The position numbers and the translations under genes are program-made. From Marivivens sp. LCG002 (lineage in GTDB: Bacteria > Pseudomonadota > Alphaproteobacteria > Rhodobacterales > Rhodobacteraceae): 64,000 nt of DNA. A model generated the notes under the pieces. The model was not told where the DNA came from, did not search any database, and was given only the letters and a program-made list of their open reading frames with translations. Shown in pieces: positions 37,537-45,496 of this stretch (the stretch's first letter is position 1; each line of letters begins with the position of its first letter). The stretch lies in assembly GCF_030264275.1 (NCBI RefSeq), contig NZ_CP127165.1:1662001-1726000 (forward strand), read 5' to 3'.

Positions 37537-39687
37537 TCAGAACTGGCCGATCGACCAGAAGAAGGTCTCGCCCGAGCTGTCATCGACGCCATCGTTGTCG
37601 GTCGACATCCAGATCGTGCCGTCCTCCATGATCGCCATGCCTTCGATCTTGTCCACGATATAGCCGCCTTGGGCCGCCAGATCGGGGATCAGGTCATGAA
37701 CAACCTCTTTGGTCACGACGGGTAGCTCGCCGCCAAGGGTGGCAGGCACCATCTCGGAGAGCGCAACGCGAGTCACTTGCTTGATCTTGGCCGCAGCCCC
37801 GATCTGATTGTCGCGCTCGATCAGGTAAACATAGTCACCGTGCACCTGAATTTCCGACAGACCGATCCAGCCCGCTTCAACAGCGTCGAGCGGATAGAGC
37901 ACAGCGCCCCATTCCTTCGTATCGGTGTTATAGGCAACGAGCTTGGTGAAACCTGCGGCGTCATCTGCCCATTCGCGCTGAACCGCCATCCAGAGGGTGT
38001 CGCCGACTTTGGTGATCCCCTCAAAGCCGAAACGGGTCTCGACAGCCAGAAGCTCGGCGGGAAGCGCGATCTCTTCCTTGATCTCACCTTTTGAATTCAC
38101 ATGCAGGAGTGCATGGGGGACAAGGCGGTCGGTGCGGCCTTCGGAGGCGATCCAGTAGCCGCCCTCGCCATCAAGGGTGATGCCTTCCATATCGAGTTTT
38201 TGTGCCGCATGACCTGCGCGGGTGACATCGGTCGCCGCGATGATGCGGGCGGGCGTTTGCGACGGATCGATGGTGAAGATACGCGGTTGGAAGCCGTAGA
38301 AGCTATCGTTAACCGCATAGATCATACCGTTTTCATCGGCGACCATGCCAGAGATCGCCCCCCAGCCGATGAGCTCGTCTGCCCCTTCCGAGGTCAGTTG
38401 CGGATAGGCGGCGGGAGCATCCTGAAGCTCGTAGATCATGACATGGGCGCGCGCGCCCCCATCTTCGCCAAGATCAACCTCGTTCGCGGTAGCCAGAAGC
38501 CCGCGCTTGGGAATGGCAATCGCACCCTCGGGCGAAATTCCCGAAGGCAGCACCTGTTTAAACACTGGGTTTGCAGCATCGGTCACATCGTAAACCGAAA
38601 TGGTTGAAGCGCGCTCAGAGAGGATGAAGGCATAGGTCACTTCTCCGAATTTGGCGATTTCCATGCCCTCAGGCTCTACGCCTTTGGCGTCCGAACGTTT
38701 GTCGGGATAGTGGCCTGCCTGAATGATCGGAGTTTCAAAGGCATTGCCCGACTCCCAAACCAGCGTGCCGTCTTTGTGGAAGACAGTGATCGAACGCGAC
38801 CCGCCGTCCATGTCGCCTTCGTTGGCGATCATCACTTGGTCGTTGTCGATCCACTGAAGCCCATCGGGCTCACGAAGACGTGCGGGCTGGCTTTCGGTAA
38901 AGACCAAGGCGCCACGCTCGTCCGTAGCGTCTATGCCTTCAAGATCGACACTGCCTGCCGAGAACTGGCTCTGGACGGAACCGTCAGCATTCAGAACGAT
39001 AATGGCATTGTTTTCCTGAAGCGTTACGGCGATCTCGCCGTTGGCATTCACGTCGACAAACTCGGGCTCGGGATCTTCAGGAGCAATCTCGGTGAGACCC
39101 GTGACGTCGATTTTCTTGAGCGTGGCGCAGTCCATGGCCTCATTCGCGATGCCGACGGTGACCATATAACCAGCAGGCTGTTGCCCGACACGGCCGTTGC
39201 CGAAATCTTCGTCGCGCTCGTTCTCGATGGCGACGACGACCGTATCGCCCGCGTCGGTGTGTGCGGTCGAGTCAGGCTGTCCACCAAGATCGCATTCGCC
39301 CATGATCGAACCATCAGCCAGATTGACCGAAACGAGCTTGCCCGAGGGGTTGGTATAGGATTCCGAAGTATTGACGCCCACAAAGGCGGTATTTCCGATC
39401 ACGGTGACAGAGGTCGGCTCGCCCTCCAAAGCGACACTGCCTTTTGCCTTGGGCGCCTTGGGATCGGTGATATTGATAAGGCCGACGACGCCAAGCGGGC
39501 TATCGGTATAGACAAGGGTCATACCATCATCCGAGGCCGCGATGATCTCGGCAGAGGATTGAGCCGTTTGGTCTGCATTGTTGAGCGGGGTCGCAAAAGA
39601 GGAAATACGGTTGAAGTTCATCTCGGCCATCGCTTGACCGGCGGCCAACGCAAGGATCGAAGTCAAACAAACGGACTTGAAGGTCAT
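37537..39687 (-). CDS. secreted esterase-like activity of phytase family protein
   Basis: 716 residues with a Sec signal peptide (cleavage after AGQAMA). The N-terminal half (about 30-440) reads as a YVTN/choice-of-anchor-like beta-propeller (GEPTSVTVIGNTAFVGV, EPDGLQWIDNDQVMIANEGD, EGMEIAKFG). The C-terminal third (about 450-716) matches the phytase-like esterase domain PF13449, with KLDMEGITLDGEGGYWIASEG and FGFEGITKVGDTLWMAVQ. Likely periplasmic or extracellular, possibly acting on organophosphates, but neither activity nor metal ligands can be assigned with confidence. Confidence 0.85.
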   Translation of the reverse strand: MTFKSVCLTSILALAAGQAMAEMNFNRISSFATPLNNADQTAQSSAEIIAASDDGMTLVYTDSPLGVVGLINITDPKAPKAKGSVALEGEPTSVTVIGNTAFVGVNTSESYTNPSGKLVSVNLADGSIMGECDLGGQPDSTAHTDAGDTVVVAIENERDEDFGNGRVGQQPAGYMVTVGIANEAMDCATLKKIDVTGLTEIAPEDPEPEFVDVNANGEIAVTLQENNAIIVLNADGSVQSQFSAGSVDLEGIDATDERGALVFTESQPARLREPDGLQWIDNDQVMIANEGDMDGGSRSITVFHKDGTLVWESGNAFETPIIQAGHYPDKRSDAKGVEPEGMEIAKFGEVTYAFILSERASTISVYDVTDAANPVFKQVLPSGISPEGAIAIPKRGLLATANEVDLGEDGGARAHVMIYELQDAPAAYPQLTSEGADELIGWGAISGMVADENGMIYAVNDSFYGFQPRIFTIDPSQTPARIIAATDVTRAGHAAQKLDMEGITLDGEGGYWIASEGRTDRLVPHALLHVNSKGEIKEEIALPAELLAVETRFGFEGITKVGDTLWMAVQREWADDAAGFTKLVAYNTDTKEWGAVLYPLDAVEAGWIGLSEIQVHGDYVYLIERDNQIGAAAKIKQVTRVALSEMVPATLGGELPVVTKEVVHDLIPDLAAQGGYIVDKIEGMAIMEDGTIWMSTDNDGVDDSSGETFFWSIGQF

Positions 39688-39995
39688 CTATTACTCTCGC
39701 TGATAGAAGGAATTTGCGAGCGGACCTTGAGTAAATTTCATGACCTAAGGTTAACGTTTAGATGACACTTTTGTAAAATATGTCAGAGACTTGGACGTCA
39801 TAGTTTCAGCACTGGATGAAATCGGCAACGCGGATCACCATCGAGATACTCTCAAGAGGCAGCTTCCGCCCATCATGAATTCCGGTTCGGAATGGCAATC
39901 CTTGGCTCAGGATACCTCTTGTCGCCGTCTCAGGGTTGCATGACCCCAAGGTTCTGTGCGCATAGTCAAAGAACAGGCAAAACCGGAGCACAAAG
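39688..39995. other. 308 bp intergenic region
   Basis: Divergent promoters for the phytase-esterase-like gene and the SH3 lipoprotein. It contains TGACA-N13-TGTCA at 39763-39785. No supported gene; the minus-strand ORF crossing it has no start or family character. Confidence 0.5.
39763..39785. promoter_or_regulatory. TGACA-N13-TGTCA repeat upstream of the phytase-like gene
   Basis: An interrupted inverted repeat about 75 bp before the start. The minus strand reads CTGACAT...GTGTCAT, faintly like Pho-box half-sites, but spacing does not match the 11-bp period of PhoB sites. Confidence 0.2.
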
Positions 39996-40286
39996 ATGAA
40001 CAGAAAAACTCTCTCGCTCTTCGCCTTCCTTGCCGTTCTGGCGGGATGCGGCAACAGCATTCTGACCAATCCTGTCTCTGTCGAGCGCGCAGGTGAAGGT
40101 GAATTTCTGAAACTGCGGGCGGGCCCCGGTCTCGGGTATCGGATCGTGCTTGGGCTTCCAGATGGCACGCGCCTTCAAAAAGGCACCTGCACCACCGAAG
40201 TCGGCCAGCTTTGGTGCAAGGTCTCGCTTGCTGATGCGCCGCAGGTGACGGGCTATGTCGCAGCGGATTATCTGTCGGACTTCTGA
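39996..40286 (+). CDS. SH3 domain lipoprotein
   Basis: 96 residues. A lipoprotein signal with lipobox LAGC (cysteine 18) is followed by a bacterial SH3 domain (EFLKLRAGPGLGYRIVLGLPDGTRL ... WCKVSL ... GYVAADYLSDF). It should be anchored in the periplasm, where SH3b domains bind peptidoglycan or peptides. Convergent with nrsF, whose stop is 28 bp away. Confidence 0.85.
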   Translation: MNRKTLSLFAFLAVLAGCGNSILTNPVSVERAGEGEFLKLRAGPGLGYRIVLGLPDGTRLQKGTCTTEVGQLWCKVSLADAPQVTGYVAADYLSDF

Positions 40287-40313
40287 TCTGCGCAAAGCAT
40301 GGTGCCAGAGCGC

Positions 40314-40916
40314 CTAGACGCTCAGCACCCGCTTTCCGATCAAATGACCAATAGCGCCGCTGACCACAATCCCGGCCGTATACCAAAGAAGATAAAAGGC
40401 AGGTGCATCTTCAACGCAGTGCACCGCATAGATCGAGGCCGAAACCGCCCCTGCAAAGAGCCCAGTGAGAAAGCCGCGCTCGGCGGCAAAGGGTTCGACG
40501 CGATGGCGAAGGCCTGCAAACATCAGCCCGATAACGGGGAGCGCAAGCAGCGGGATCGAAACGAAACAGGCGAGCGCCGTCTGCCCCATCGGATCGCCGC
40601 CCATTGCAGCAGCGCCGCCCCACAGGACCGCAATCGCCGTGCCCGTAATCCAGAGGGGGCGCATATTTGCCCGCTCTCCGACGGGTGCACGCGTCAAAAG
40701 CCGCGTAAGCCCCACCAAGACAAACAACGTAAAGAAATGTTTGGCCTGAACGGGACCTGCTTTCAAAGCATCGATCAAATCGGGGCGCAGCCCGTAAAGA
40801 ACCAACACCAAAACAACCGTGCACAGCGCTCCAATCACCGCACGAGCGATCAAACGAGGCCGCTTTGCAGGGGTCGCATCGGCAGCAAGGGCTGCAATCA
40901 GCTCATCGGTTTCCAT
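40314..40916 (-). CDS. nrsF: NrsF (DUF1109) membrane anti-sigma factor
   Basis: 200 residues with six membrane helices. NrsF holds SigF at the membrane until heavy-metal or oxidant stress. C117 (in LACFVS) and C167 (in VHCVED) are exactly 50 residues apart, the same spacing as the two conserved cysteines reported to matter in Caulobacter NrsF, which suggests the same metal- or redox-sensing mechanism. It overlaps sigF by 19 bp and is divergent, as a pair, from the bufferin operon. Confidence 0.9.
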   Translation of the reverse strand: METDELIAALAADATPAKRPRLIARAVIGALCTVVLVLVLYGLRPDLIDALKAGPVQAKHFFTLFVLVGLTRLLTRAPVGERANMRPLWITGTAIAVLWGGAAAMGGDPMGQTALACFVSIPLLALPVIGLMFAGLRHRVEPFAAERGFLTGLFAGAVSASIYAVHCVEDAPAFYLLWYTAGIVVSGAIGHLIGKRVLSV

Positions 40917-41455
40917 TCTTCGTCCTTTCGTGCCATGTCGGCCAGCCGTCTGAGCGCGCGGTGCAAAGCCACGCGCATCGCTCCGGGTGCCATACCGAAT
41001 TTGGTCGAGAGTGTTTCGGCATCAAGCCCCTCGACTGCATGTCCCCTTACCAAAGCGGCATCCTTCTCCGAAAGCCGCGCGAGGGCCTGTTCCAGATGCA
41101 AGCCTGCAAGCGGGTCGCTCGTTTGCGCCCCGATGTCTGCATGATCATCGATAGGCTCATGGGGCGCACTACTGCGCACCATACGCACTAGATCGATCGC
41201 CTTGTGCTTGACGATGATCCGCACCCACGGGAGCAAAGGACGGGTCTGGTCCCAGCTGCCGCGTTTGAGGTGGATGGAAAGCAAAGCTTCCTGCACCACA
41301 TCCTCGACAAGGTTTGCATGAACAAAGGCAAGGTCCCGCCGCGCCATCGCACGCATGCGAGGCGCGAGAAGCGAAAGACATTGGGCATAGGCACGGCGGT
41401 CTCCCACCAGCCCTTTGCGCATCAAATCTTCGATCTCGTGATCTTGCGTTGTCAT
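40898..41455 (-). CDS. sigF: ECF sigma factor SigF
   Basis: 185-residue ECF sigma factor. Sigma-2 region (VEDVVQEALLSIHLKRGSW with the core-binding helix) and sigma-4 region (EGLDAETLSTKFGMAPGAMRVALHRALRRLA) are clear. Gene order sigF-nrsF and the divergent bufferin genes match the Caulobacter SigF system, which responds to copper, chromate and cadmium. A GTAAC-N-CGAA promoter stands before the divergent operon; I see no matching promoter before sigF itself. Confidence 0.9.
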   Translation of the reverse strand: MTTQDHEIEDLMRKGLVGDRRAYAQCLSLLAPRMRAMARRDLAFVHANLVEDVVQEALLSIHLKRGSWDQTRPLLPWVRIIVKHKAIDLVRMVRSSAPHEPIDDHADIGAQTSDPLAGLHLEQALARLSEKDAALVRGHAVEGLDAETLSTKFGMAPGAMRVALHRALRRLADMARKDEEWKPMS

Positions 41456-41545
41456 ACCTCTCTATACGCGAGGAAGGAGGCCCGCGTTACACAAGGTTCG
41501 AATTATTTCAGTTTCAGCCCGAGCTTTCACACTAAAGCGAGCGGC

Positions 41546-41571
41546 GTAACAAATCGCGCCCCCTTTGCGAA
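41546..41571 (+). promoter_or_regulatory. SigF-type ECF promoter of the bufferin operon
   Basis: GTAACA (41546-41551), 16 bp, then CGAA (41568-41571). This agrees with the GTAAC / CGAA elements described for SigF promoters in Caulobacter. The precursor ATG is 48 bp downstream. Confidence 0.7.
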
Positions 41572-41619
41572 AGCCTTGATGCAGACGATGAGATCTGCCT
41601 CAAAACCGGAGACTGAAGA

Positions 41620-41925
41620 ATGACCGTTGATAAGAAAACCCTCACTCTTGCTGCTGTTGTCGCTGCGGGCCTTGCCCAAATGACGCTTCCCGCCCATGCC
41701 GCAGGTCAGGAAAAATGCTTTGGCGTCGCTCTTGCGGGCGAGAATGGCTGCGCCGCAGGCCCGGGCACCACTTGTGCAGGCACCTCCAAAGTCGACTATC
41801 AAGGCAATGCATGGACGCTGGTCCCCGAAGGCACCTGCGCTGAAATCGAACTCCCCGCGATGCAGGATGGCTCCCCGCGTATGGGCTCGCTCACCGAGCT
41901 TGACCGCGATCTCCCGCAGGCTTGA
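41620..41925 (+). CDS. bufA1: bufferin precursor, DUF2282 family (BufA1-like)
   Basis: 101 residues. A cleavable signal peptide (to about AHA, residue 27) precedes a core with four cysteines, C33, C44, C52 and C73, in the DUF2282 pattern ([33 protein letters not shown]). In described bufferins the inner cysteines are converted to thiooxazoles and the outer pair forms a disulfide, giving a periplasmic copper-binding peptide. Here the C-terminus continues for about 28 residues past the last cysteine. First gene after a SigF-type promoter; a strong hairpin separates it from the modifying enzyme. Confidence 0.9.
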   Translation: MTVDKKTLTLAAVVAAGLAQMTLPAHAAGQEKCFGVALAGENGCAAGPGTTCAGTSKVDYQGNAWTLVPEGTCAEIELPAMQDGSPRMGSLTELDRDLPQA

Positions 41926-41935
41926 TCCCGCAATT

Positions 41936-41961
41936 GCTGCGCGGGGATACCCCTGCGCAGC
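41936..41961 (+). other. hairpin between bufferin precursor and MNIO gene
   Basis: GCTGCGC-GGGG-ATA-CCCC-t-GCGCAGC: an 11-bp stem with a single bulged T and a 3-base loop, 10 bp after the precursor stop and 24 bp before the next start. No T-run, so probably an attenuation or mRNA-protection element raising precursor over enzyme. Confidence 0.75.
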
Positions 41962-41984
41962 GAACCCAATAGCCGGAGGTTCAC

Positions 41985-42824
41985 ATGCCCTTCACACAGC
42001 TTCCCCAAAGCGCAGGGGTCGGGTTCAAACCCGCCCATTACGATGATCTGACCGAGGCTGGCGCGGTGACATGGCTTGAGGTGCATGCCGAGAACTATAT
42101 GCTCGACGGTGGCCCGCGCCGCGCGATGATGGCCGAGCTGTCCGAACGGTTTGCGATATCCGCCCATGGCGTCGGGCTCTCTATCGGCGGTGAAGATCCG
42201 CTTGATCGCGACCATCTCAAGCGGCTCAAGGCGTTGATGGACTGGCTGAAGCCCGCGCAGTTTTCCGAGCATTTGGCGTGGTCCTCTCATGGCGGGGCCT
42301 ATCTCAATGACCTCCTGCCCCTTCCCTATACCAAGGCCACGCTTGAAACCGTCTCTGCGCATATCAGCGAGGTTCAAGATGTTTTGGGGCGGCGTATGCT
42401 TCTTGAAAACCCCTCAAGTTATCTCTCGTTCACCGAAAGCACGCTCTCCGAGACCGATTTTCTGGGCGAAGTGGCCCATCGCACCGGCTGCGGGATGCTT
42501 CTCGACATCAACAATGTCTTTGTTTCCGCGACCAATCTTCGCCTCTCGGCTGAAGCCTATCTCGAGGCCTATCCAATTGAACATGTGGGCGAGATACATC
42601 TTGCTGGTCATCATGCCCAAGAGATCGAGGGCGGCACGCTTTTGATCGACAGCCACGGGAGCGAAGTCGCCGATCCTGTCTGGACGCTGTATGAGCGCAC
42701 CATCACCAAGATCGGCCCGCGCCCAACTCTGATCGAATGGGACAACGACGTGCCCGATTTCGCAACGCTGGAGCGCGAAGCGGCGCGGGCGAATACGATC
42801 TTGCAAAGACGGGTTGCCGCATGA
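41985..42824 (+). CDS. bufB1: multinuclear non-heme iron oxidase, DUF692 (BufB1-like)
   Basis: 279-residue TIM-barrel MNIO, of the same family as MbnB of methanobactin synthesis, that oxidises cysteines of the precursor peptide. Candidate iron ligands are visible in order: LEVHAENYM, SAHGVGLS, FSEHLAWS, LLENPSSY, LLDINNVFV, EIHLAGHH, DSHGSEV and LIEWDND. Cytoplasmic. A CCGGAGG site precedes the ATG. Its stop overlaps the partner gene by ATGA. Confidence 0.93.
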   Translation: MPFTQLPQSAGVGFKPAHYDDLTEAGAVTWLEVHAENYMLDGGPRRAMMAELSERFAISAHGVGLSIGGEDPLDRDHLKRLKALMDWLKPAQFSEHLAWSSHGGAYLNDLLPLPYTKATLETVSAHISEVQDVLGRRMLLENPSSYLSFTESTLSETDFLGEVAHRTGCGMLLDINNVFVSATNLRLSAEAYLEAYPIEHVGEIHLAGHHAQEIEGGTLLIDSHGSEVADPVWTLYERTITKIGPRPTLIEWDNDVPDFATLEREAARANTILQRRVAA

Positions 42825-43555
42825 GCCTTCAATCCAGTTTTGCAAGGGCGGTTCTAAGGCCCGAGGCCGAGACGCCCACCCCTCTCACCGCGCCTGACGA
42901 GCGGACAGTTGCCACGCGGTTCAACGTCTATCGCAACAATGTGACCGTCTCGCTGGTTGAAAGCCTGACAGAGGCCTTTCCCGTCATTGCCAAACTTGTC
43001 GGCGAGAACTTCTTTACCGCCATGGCCCGCGAGTTCGTGAGGAACCATCCCCCCGCCTCTCCTGTCATGGCTTTCTATGGCGATGCCTTTCCCGATTGGA
43101 TCGCGGGTTTCCCCCCCGCGGCATCCCTCCCTTATCTGGGCGAGGTCGCGAGGATCGAGCAGGCACGGCGCGAAGCCTATCATGCAGCCGACGCGCAACC
43201 CTTTGCGATCGAGAGGCTCTCAGAGGTCCCACCCGAAGATCTGCCGCTATTGCGCTTCGGTCTGCATCCCTCAGTGCGCTTTGTGACAACGCGGCACCCC
43301 GCTTTGGCCATTTGGGCGCGCAATTCGCAGGCCGCACATTTGATCGATGCCCCTGCGGGCGAGGTTTTGATCACGCGGCCCTACTGGACCCTGATTATGA
43401 ACGCAGCGCCAAGCGGCACTATCGCCGCCCTCAGCGCCCTTGGGCAAGGCAGATCTCTTGGAGAGGCACTGGGCGATATCGATGACGCCCCGTCCATACT
43501 TGCCACCCTCTTTTCATCAGGCGCAGTTGTCGAAAGGACCTCGAACCATGAATGA
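42821..43555 (+). CDS. bufC1: DUF2063 (HvfC/BufC) putative DNA-binding-fold partner protein
   Basis: 244 residues. The N-terminal DUF2063 part (FARAVLRPE, ATRFNVYRNNVTVSLVESLTEAFPVIAKLVGENFF) is followed by a second helical region. These proteins partner the MNIO and help recognise the precursor (RiPP recognition element-like role, from work on related systems). I start at the ATG overlapping the bufB1 stop, with frame upstream being bufB1 read out of frame. It overlaps the DoxX gene by 8 bp. Confidence 0.9.
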   Translation: MSLQSSFARAVLRPEAETPTPLTAPDERTVATRFNVYRNNVTVSLVESLTEAFPVIAKLVGENFFTAMAREFVRNHPPASPVMAFYGDAFPDWIAGFPPAASLPYLGEVARIEQARREAYHAADAQPFAIERLSEVPPEDLPLLRFGLHPSVRFVTTRHPALAIWARNSQAAHLIDAPAGEVLITRPYWTLIMNAAPSGTIAALSALGQGRSLGEALGDIDDAPSILATLFSSGAVVERTSNHE

Positions 43556-44117
43556 ACCGAACCCAGCACTTTTGACAAAAGTCTTTGGCCTTTTGCGCCG
43601 TATCGAGGAGACCGAACTTCCGCGCGGCGTGGGTCTCCTTGGATTGGGAACCCGCCTCGTCTTTGCTTCGGTGCTTTTGCGGTTCTTCTGGTCGTCCGCG
43701 CTCACCAAGATCGACGGCTTCGGCCTTTCTCTCAACGCCTATGCCCAGATTTTCCCGCGCAAGATGGAGGCTTTGGGCTATGATCCGAGCCAGCTTGCAG
43801 CGCCCTATCACTTTATTGCCGCATTCGGCACGATCGCCGAGTTCGTCCTTCCGCTCTTTATTTTGATCGGGCTCTTCACTCGCCTTTCTTCACTGGCAAT
43901 GATCGGATTTATCGGTGTGATGACGCTCACCGATATCTATGGCCACGGACTGACTGCTGAAACGATTGGAAGCTTCTTCAACCGCTTTCAGGATGAAGTC
44001 ATTGCGGACCAAAGGTTGCTTTGGGTCTGGATGCTGATCGTCCTCGGCGTCACTGGGGGTGGAAAGATTGCCGTCGATCGCCTCTTGTTCCCCCAGCCGC
44101 GAGAATCCGCAAAGTGA
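43548..44117 (+). CDS. DoxX family membrane protein
   Basis: 189 residues with four membrane helices; DoxX fold segments include FFWSSALTKIDGF, FAVAAFGTIAEFVLPLFILIG-like stretches and MTLTDIYGHG. DoxX proteins accompany bufferin and other DUF692 operons and are thought to carry electrons or assist oxidation at the membrane. Start at MNEPNPALL, 8 bp inside the DUF2063 gene, so translation is coupled. Confidence 0.9.
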   Translation: MNEPNPALLTKVFGLLRRIEETELPRGVGLLGLGTRLVFASVLLRFFWSSALTKIDGFGLSLNAYAQIFPRKMEALGYDPSQLAAPYHFIAAFGTIAEFVLPLFILIGLFTRLSSLAMIGFIGVMTLTDIYGHGLTAETIGSFFNRFQDEVIADQRLLWVWMLIVLGVTGGGKIAVDRLLFPQPRESAK

Positions 44118-44167
44118 TCCAGAACCAAGGACGCAGCGTAAAGAGAGAAAGAACAAAGGACCGCATT

Positions 44168-44746
44168 ATGCGCTTTCTCGCTGCCACTCTCGCCATTCTC
44201 CTTGCAACAACCGCTTCGGCCCATGCGCCCGTGATCAACAACGGCCAAGCGCCAATGACAGTCGACGCCCCCTATGTCGTCGAAAACCCCGAGCATTCCA
44301 AAGCCATCTTTTCCGAGTTGACCGGCGCGCCGCAGTTCTATCGGATCGACTCCGATGTCGACTTCAAGTTTTATACGGGTCTGACCGCGCCCAAACTTGA
44401 GGGCTGCGGCCTCAAAGAAACCTTTGACCTTGAGGTGCTGGATCAGGATCTCAAAAAGATCGACGAACGCAAAGGCAACAGCGCCGAGTGGTGGGCGTGG
44501 TATGAGGAATACGGCAAGACCTGGTATTGGGTCGGCCCAGAAATCGGCAAGGATTTCCTCTCTGACCGTATCTATCCTGCGGGCACCTATTACATCAAAG
44601 TTTCGAACGCTTCGAACTCGGGCAAATATGCCCTTGTGGTCGGGGATGAGGAAAAATTTGGCTTCGGCACAATCGCGGGCATGGTGCTCAACAATACCAT
44701 GGGCAAAATCCGCGACGGCTGGTGGGACGAGGCCGACTGTAACTAA
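44168..44746 (+). CDS. secreted protein, PPC-domain-like, last gene of the bufferin operon
   Basis: 192 residues with a clear Sec signal peptide (ends ASAHA). The mature protein has two cysteines (GCGLKET and the C-terminal ADCN), many aromatic residues (WWAWYEEYGKTWYW), and a PPC-like beta-sandwich ending AGTYYIKVSNASNSGKYALVVGD. It lies 50 bp after the DoxX gene. I know of no assigned role; carriage or stabilisation of the metallophore in the periplasm is a guess. Confidence 0.75.
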   Translation: MRFLAATLAILLATTASAHAPVINNGQAPMTVDAPYVVENPEHSKAIFSELTGAPQFYRIDSDVDFKFYTGLTAPKLEGCGLKETFDLEVLDQDLKKIDERKGNSAEWWAWYEEYGKTWYWVGPEIGKDFLSDRIYPAGTYYIKVSNASNSGKYALVVGDEEKFGFGTIAGMVLNNTMGKIRDGWWDEADCN

Positions 44747-44752
44747 GGCGTC

Positions 44753-45487
44753 TTAGCCCAAATCGATATCCGGTAGGCTGTCGAAGGCTGACTTTAAGGC
44801 ATGCCCCCAACCTTCTGATATCGTTTTGAAATACGCGTCATCTGCGCCGATCCTACGGCGCAGACCAGTGGACAGGATATCTGTTTCGTAGGTCTGAAGA
44901 TCAAGCGGCAAACCAACAGATAGATTGGCCTTGATCGTCGAGTCAAAGCTCACAAGCAAGAGCTTGACCGCTTGCTCCCAGCTCATGTCGGGATCATAGG
45001 CCCGCACGAGAATAGGCCGACCGTATTTGGTCTCGCCGATCTGGATAAAGGGCGTGTCTACGCTCGCTTCGATAAAGTTGCCTTCGGGATAGACCATGAA
45101 GAGACGCGGCTCGCCGCCGTTGATCTGCCCGCCGACGATCACCGTGGCGTTAAAGGTGGCATCGGCTCTCTGCCCCACATCAGCGTTGCGCATGATCACT
45201 TCGCGGAGCGTATCACCTACCAGACGCGCGACCTGAAACATCGATGGCACTTCGAGGATGGATGGCGCCCGTTCATCGGGGGCTTTGGTCCGCTCCTCGA
45301 GGATAGACATAAGCGCCTGCGTGGTGGCAAGGTTGCCCGCCGTCATCAGCGTGATGCAGCGCTCGCCTTCCTTTTCGAAGGTGAACATCTTGCGGAAGGT
45401 CGAGATATTATCGACGCCGGCATTGGTCCGAGTGTCCGACATAAAGATCAAACCACGGTTCAGCCGCATTCCAACGCAATATGTCAT
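44753..45487 (-). CDS. Anbu proteasome-like peptidase
   Basis: 244 residues of the Ntn-hydrolase proteasome family, ancestral beta-subunit type. After removal of Met1 the N-terminal nucleophile T2 is exposed (MTYCVGMRL), with D18 in FMSDTRTNAG and K33 in TFRKMF at the positions of the HslV catalytic residues. Anbu assembles into open helical particles. It is convergent with the bufferin operon (6 bp) and follows the transglutaminase gene by 9 bp on the minus strand, its usual company. Confidence 0.9.
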   Translation of the reverse strand: MTYCVGMRLNRGLIFMSDTRTNAGVDNISTFRKMFTFEKEGERCITLMTAGNLATTQALMSILEERTKAPDERAPSILEVPSMFQVARLVGDTLREVIMRNADVGQRADATFNATVIVGGQINGGEPRLFMVYPEGNFIEASVDTPFIQIGETKYGRPILVRAYDPDMSWEQAVKLLLVSFDSTIKANLSVGLPLDLQTYETDILSTGLRRRIGADDAYFKTISEGWGHALKSAFDSLPDIDLG

Positions 45488-45496
45488 TTCTTACGC

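Noticed and set aside
39763-39785. PhoB box
   Set aside because: Half-site-like words are present but are not direct repeats with 11-bp spacing; kept only as a generic repeat.
39806-40168. 120-codon minus-strand ORF across the SH3 lipoprotein gene
   Set aside because: No start signal and mostly antisense to the lipoprotein, which has a clear lipobox and SH3 domain.
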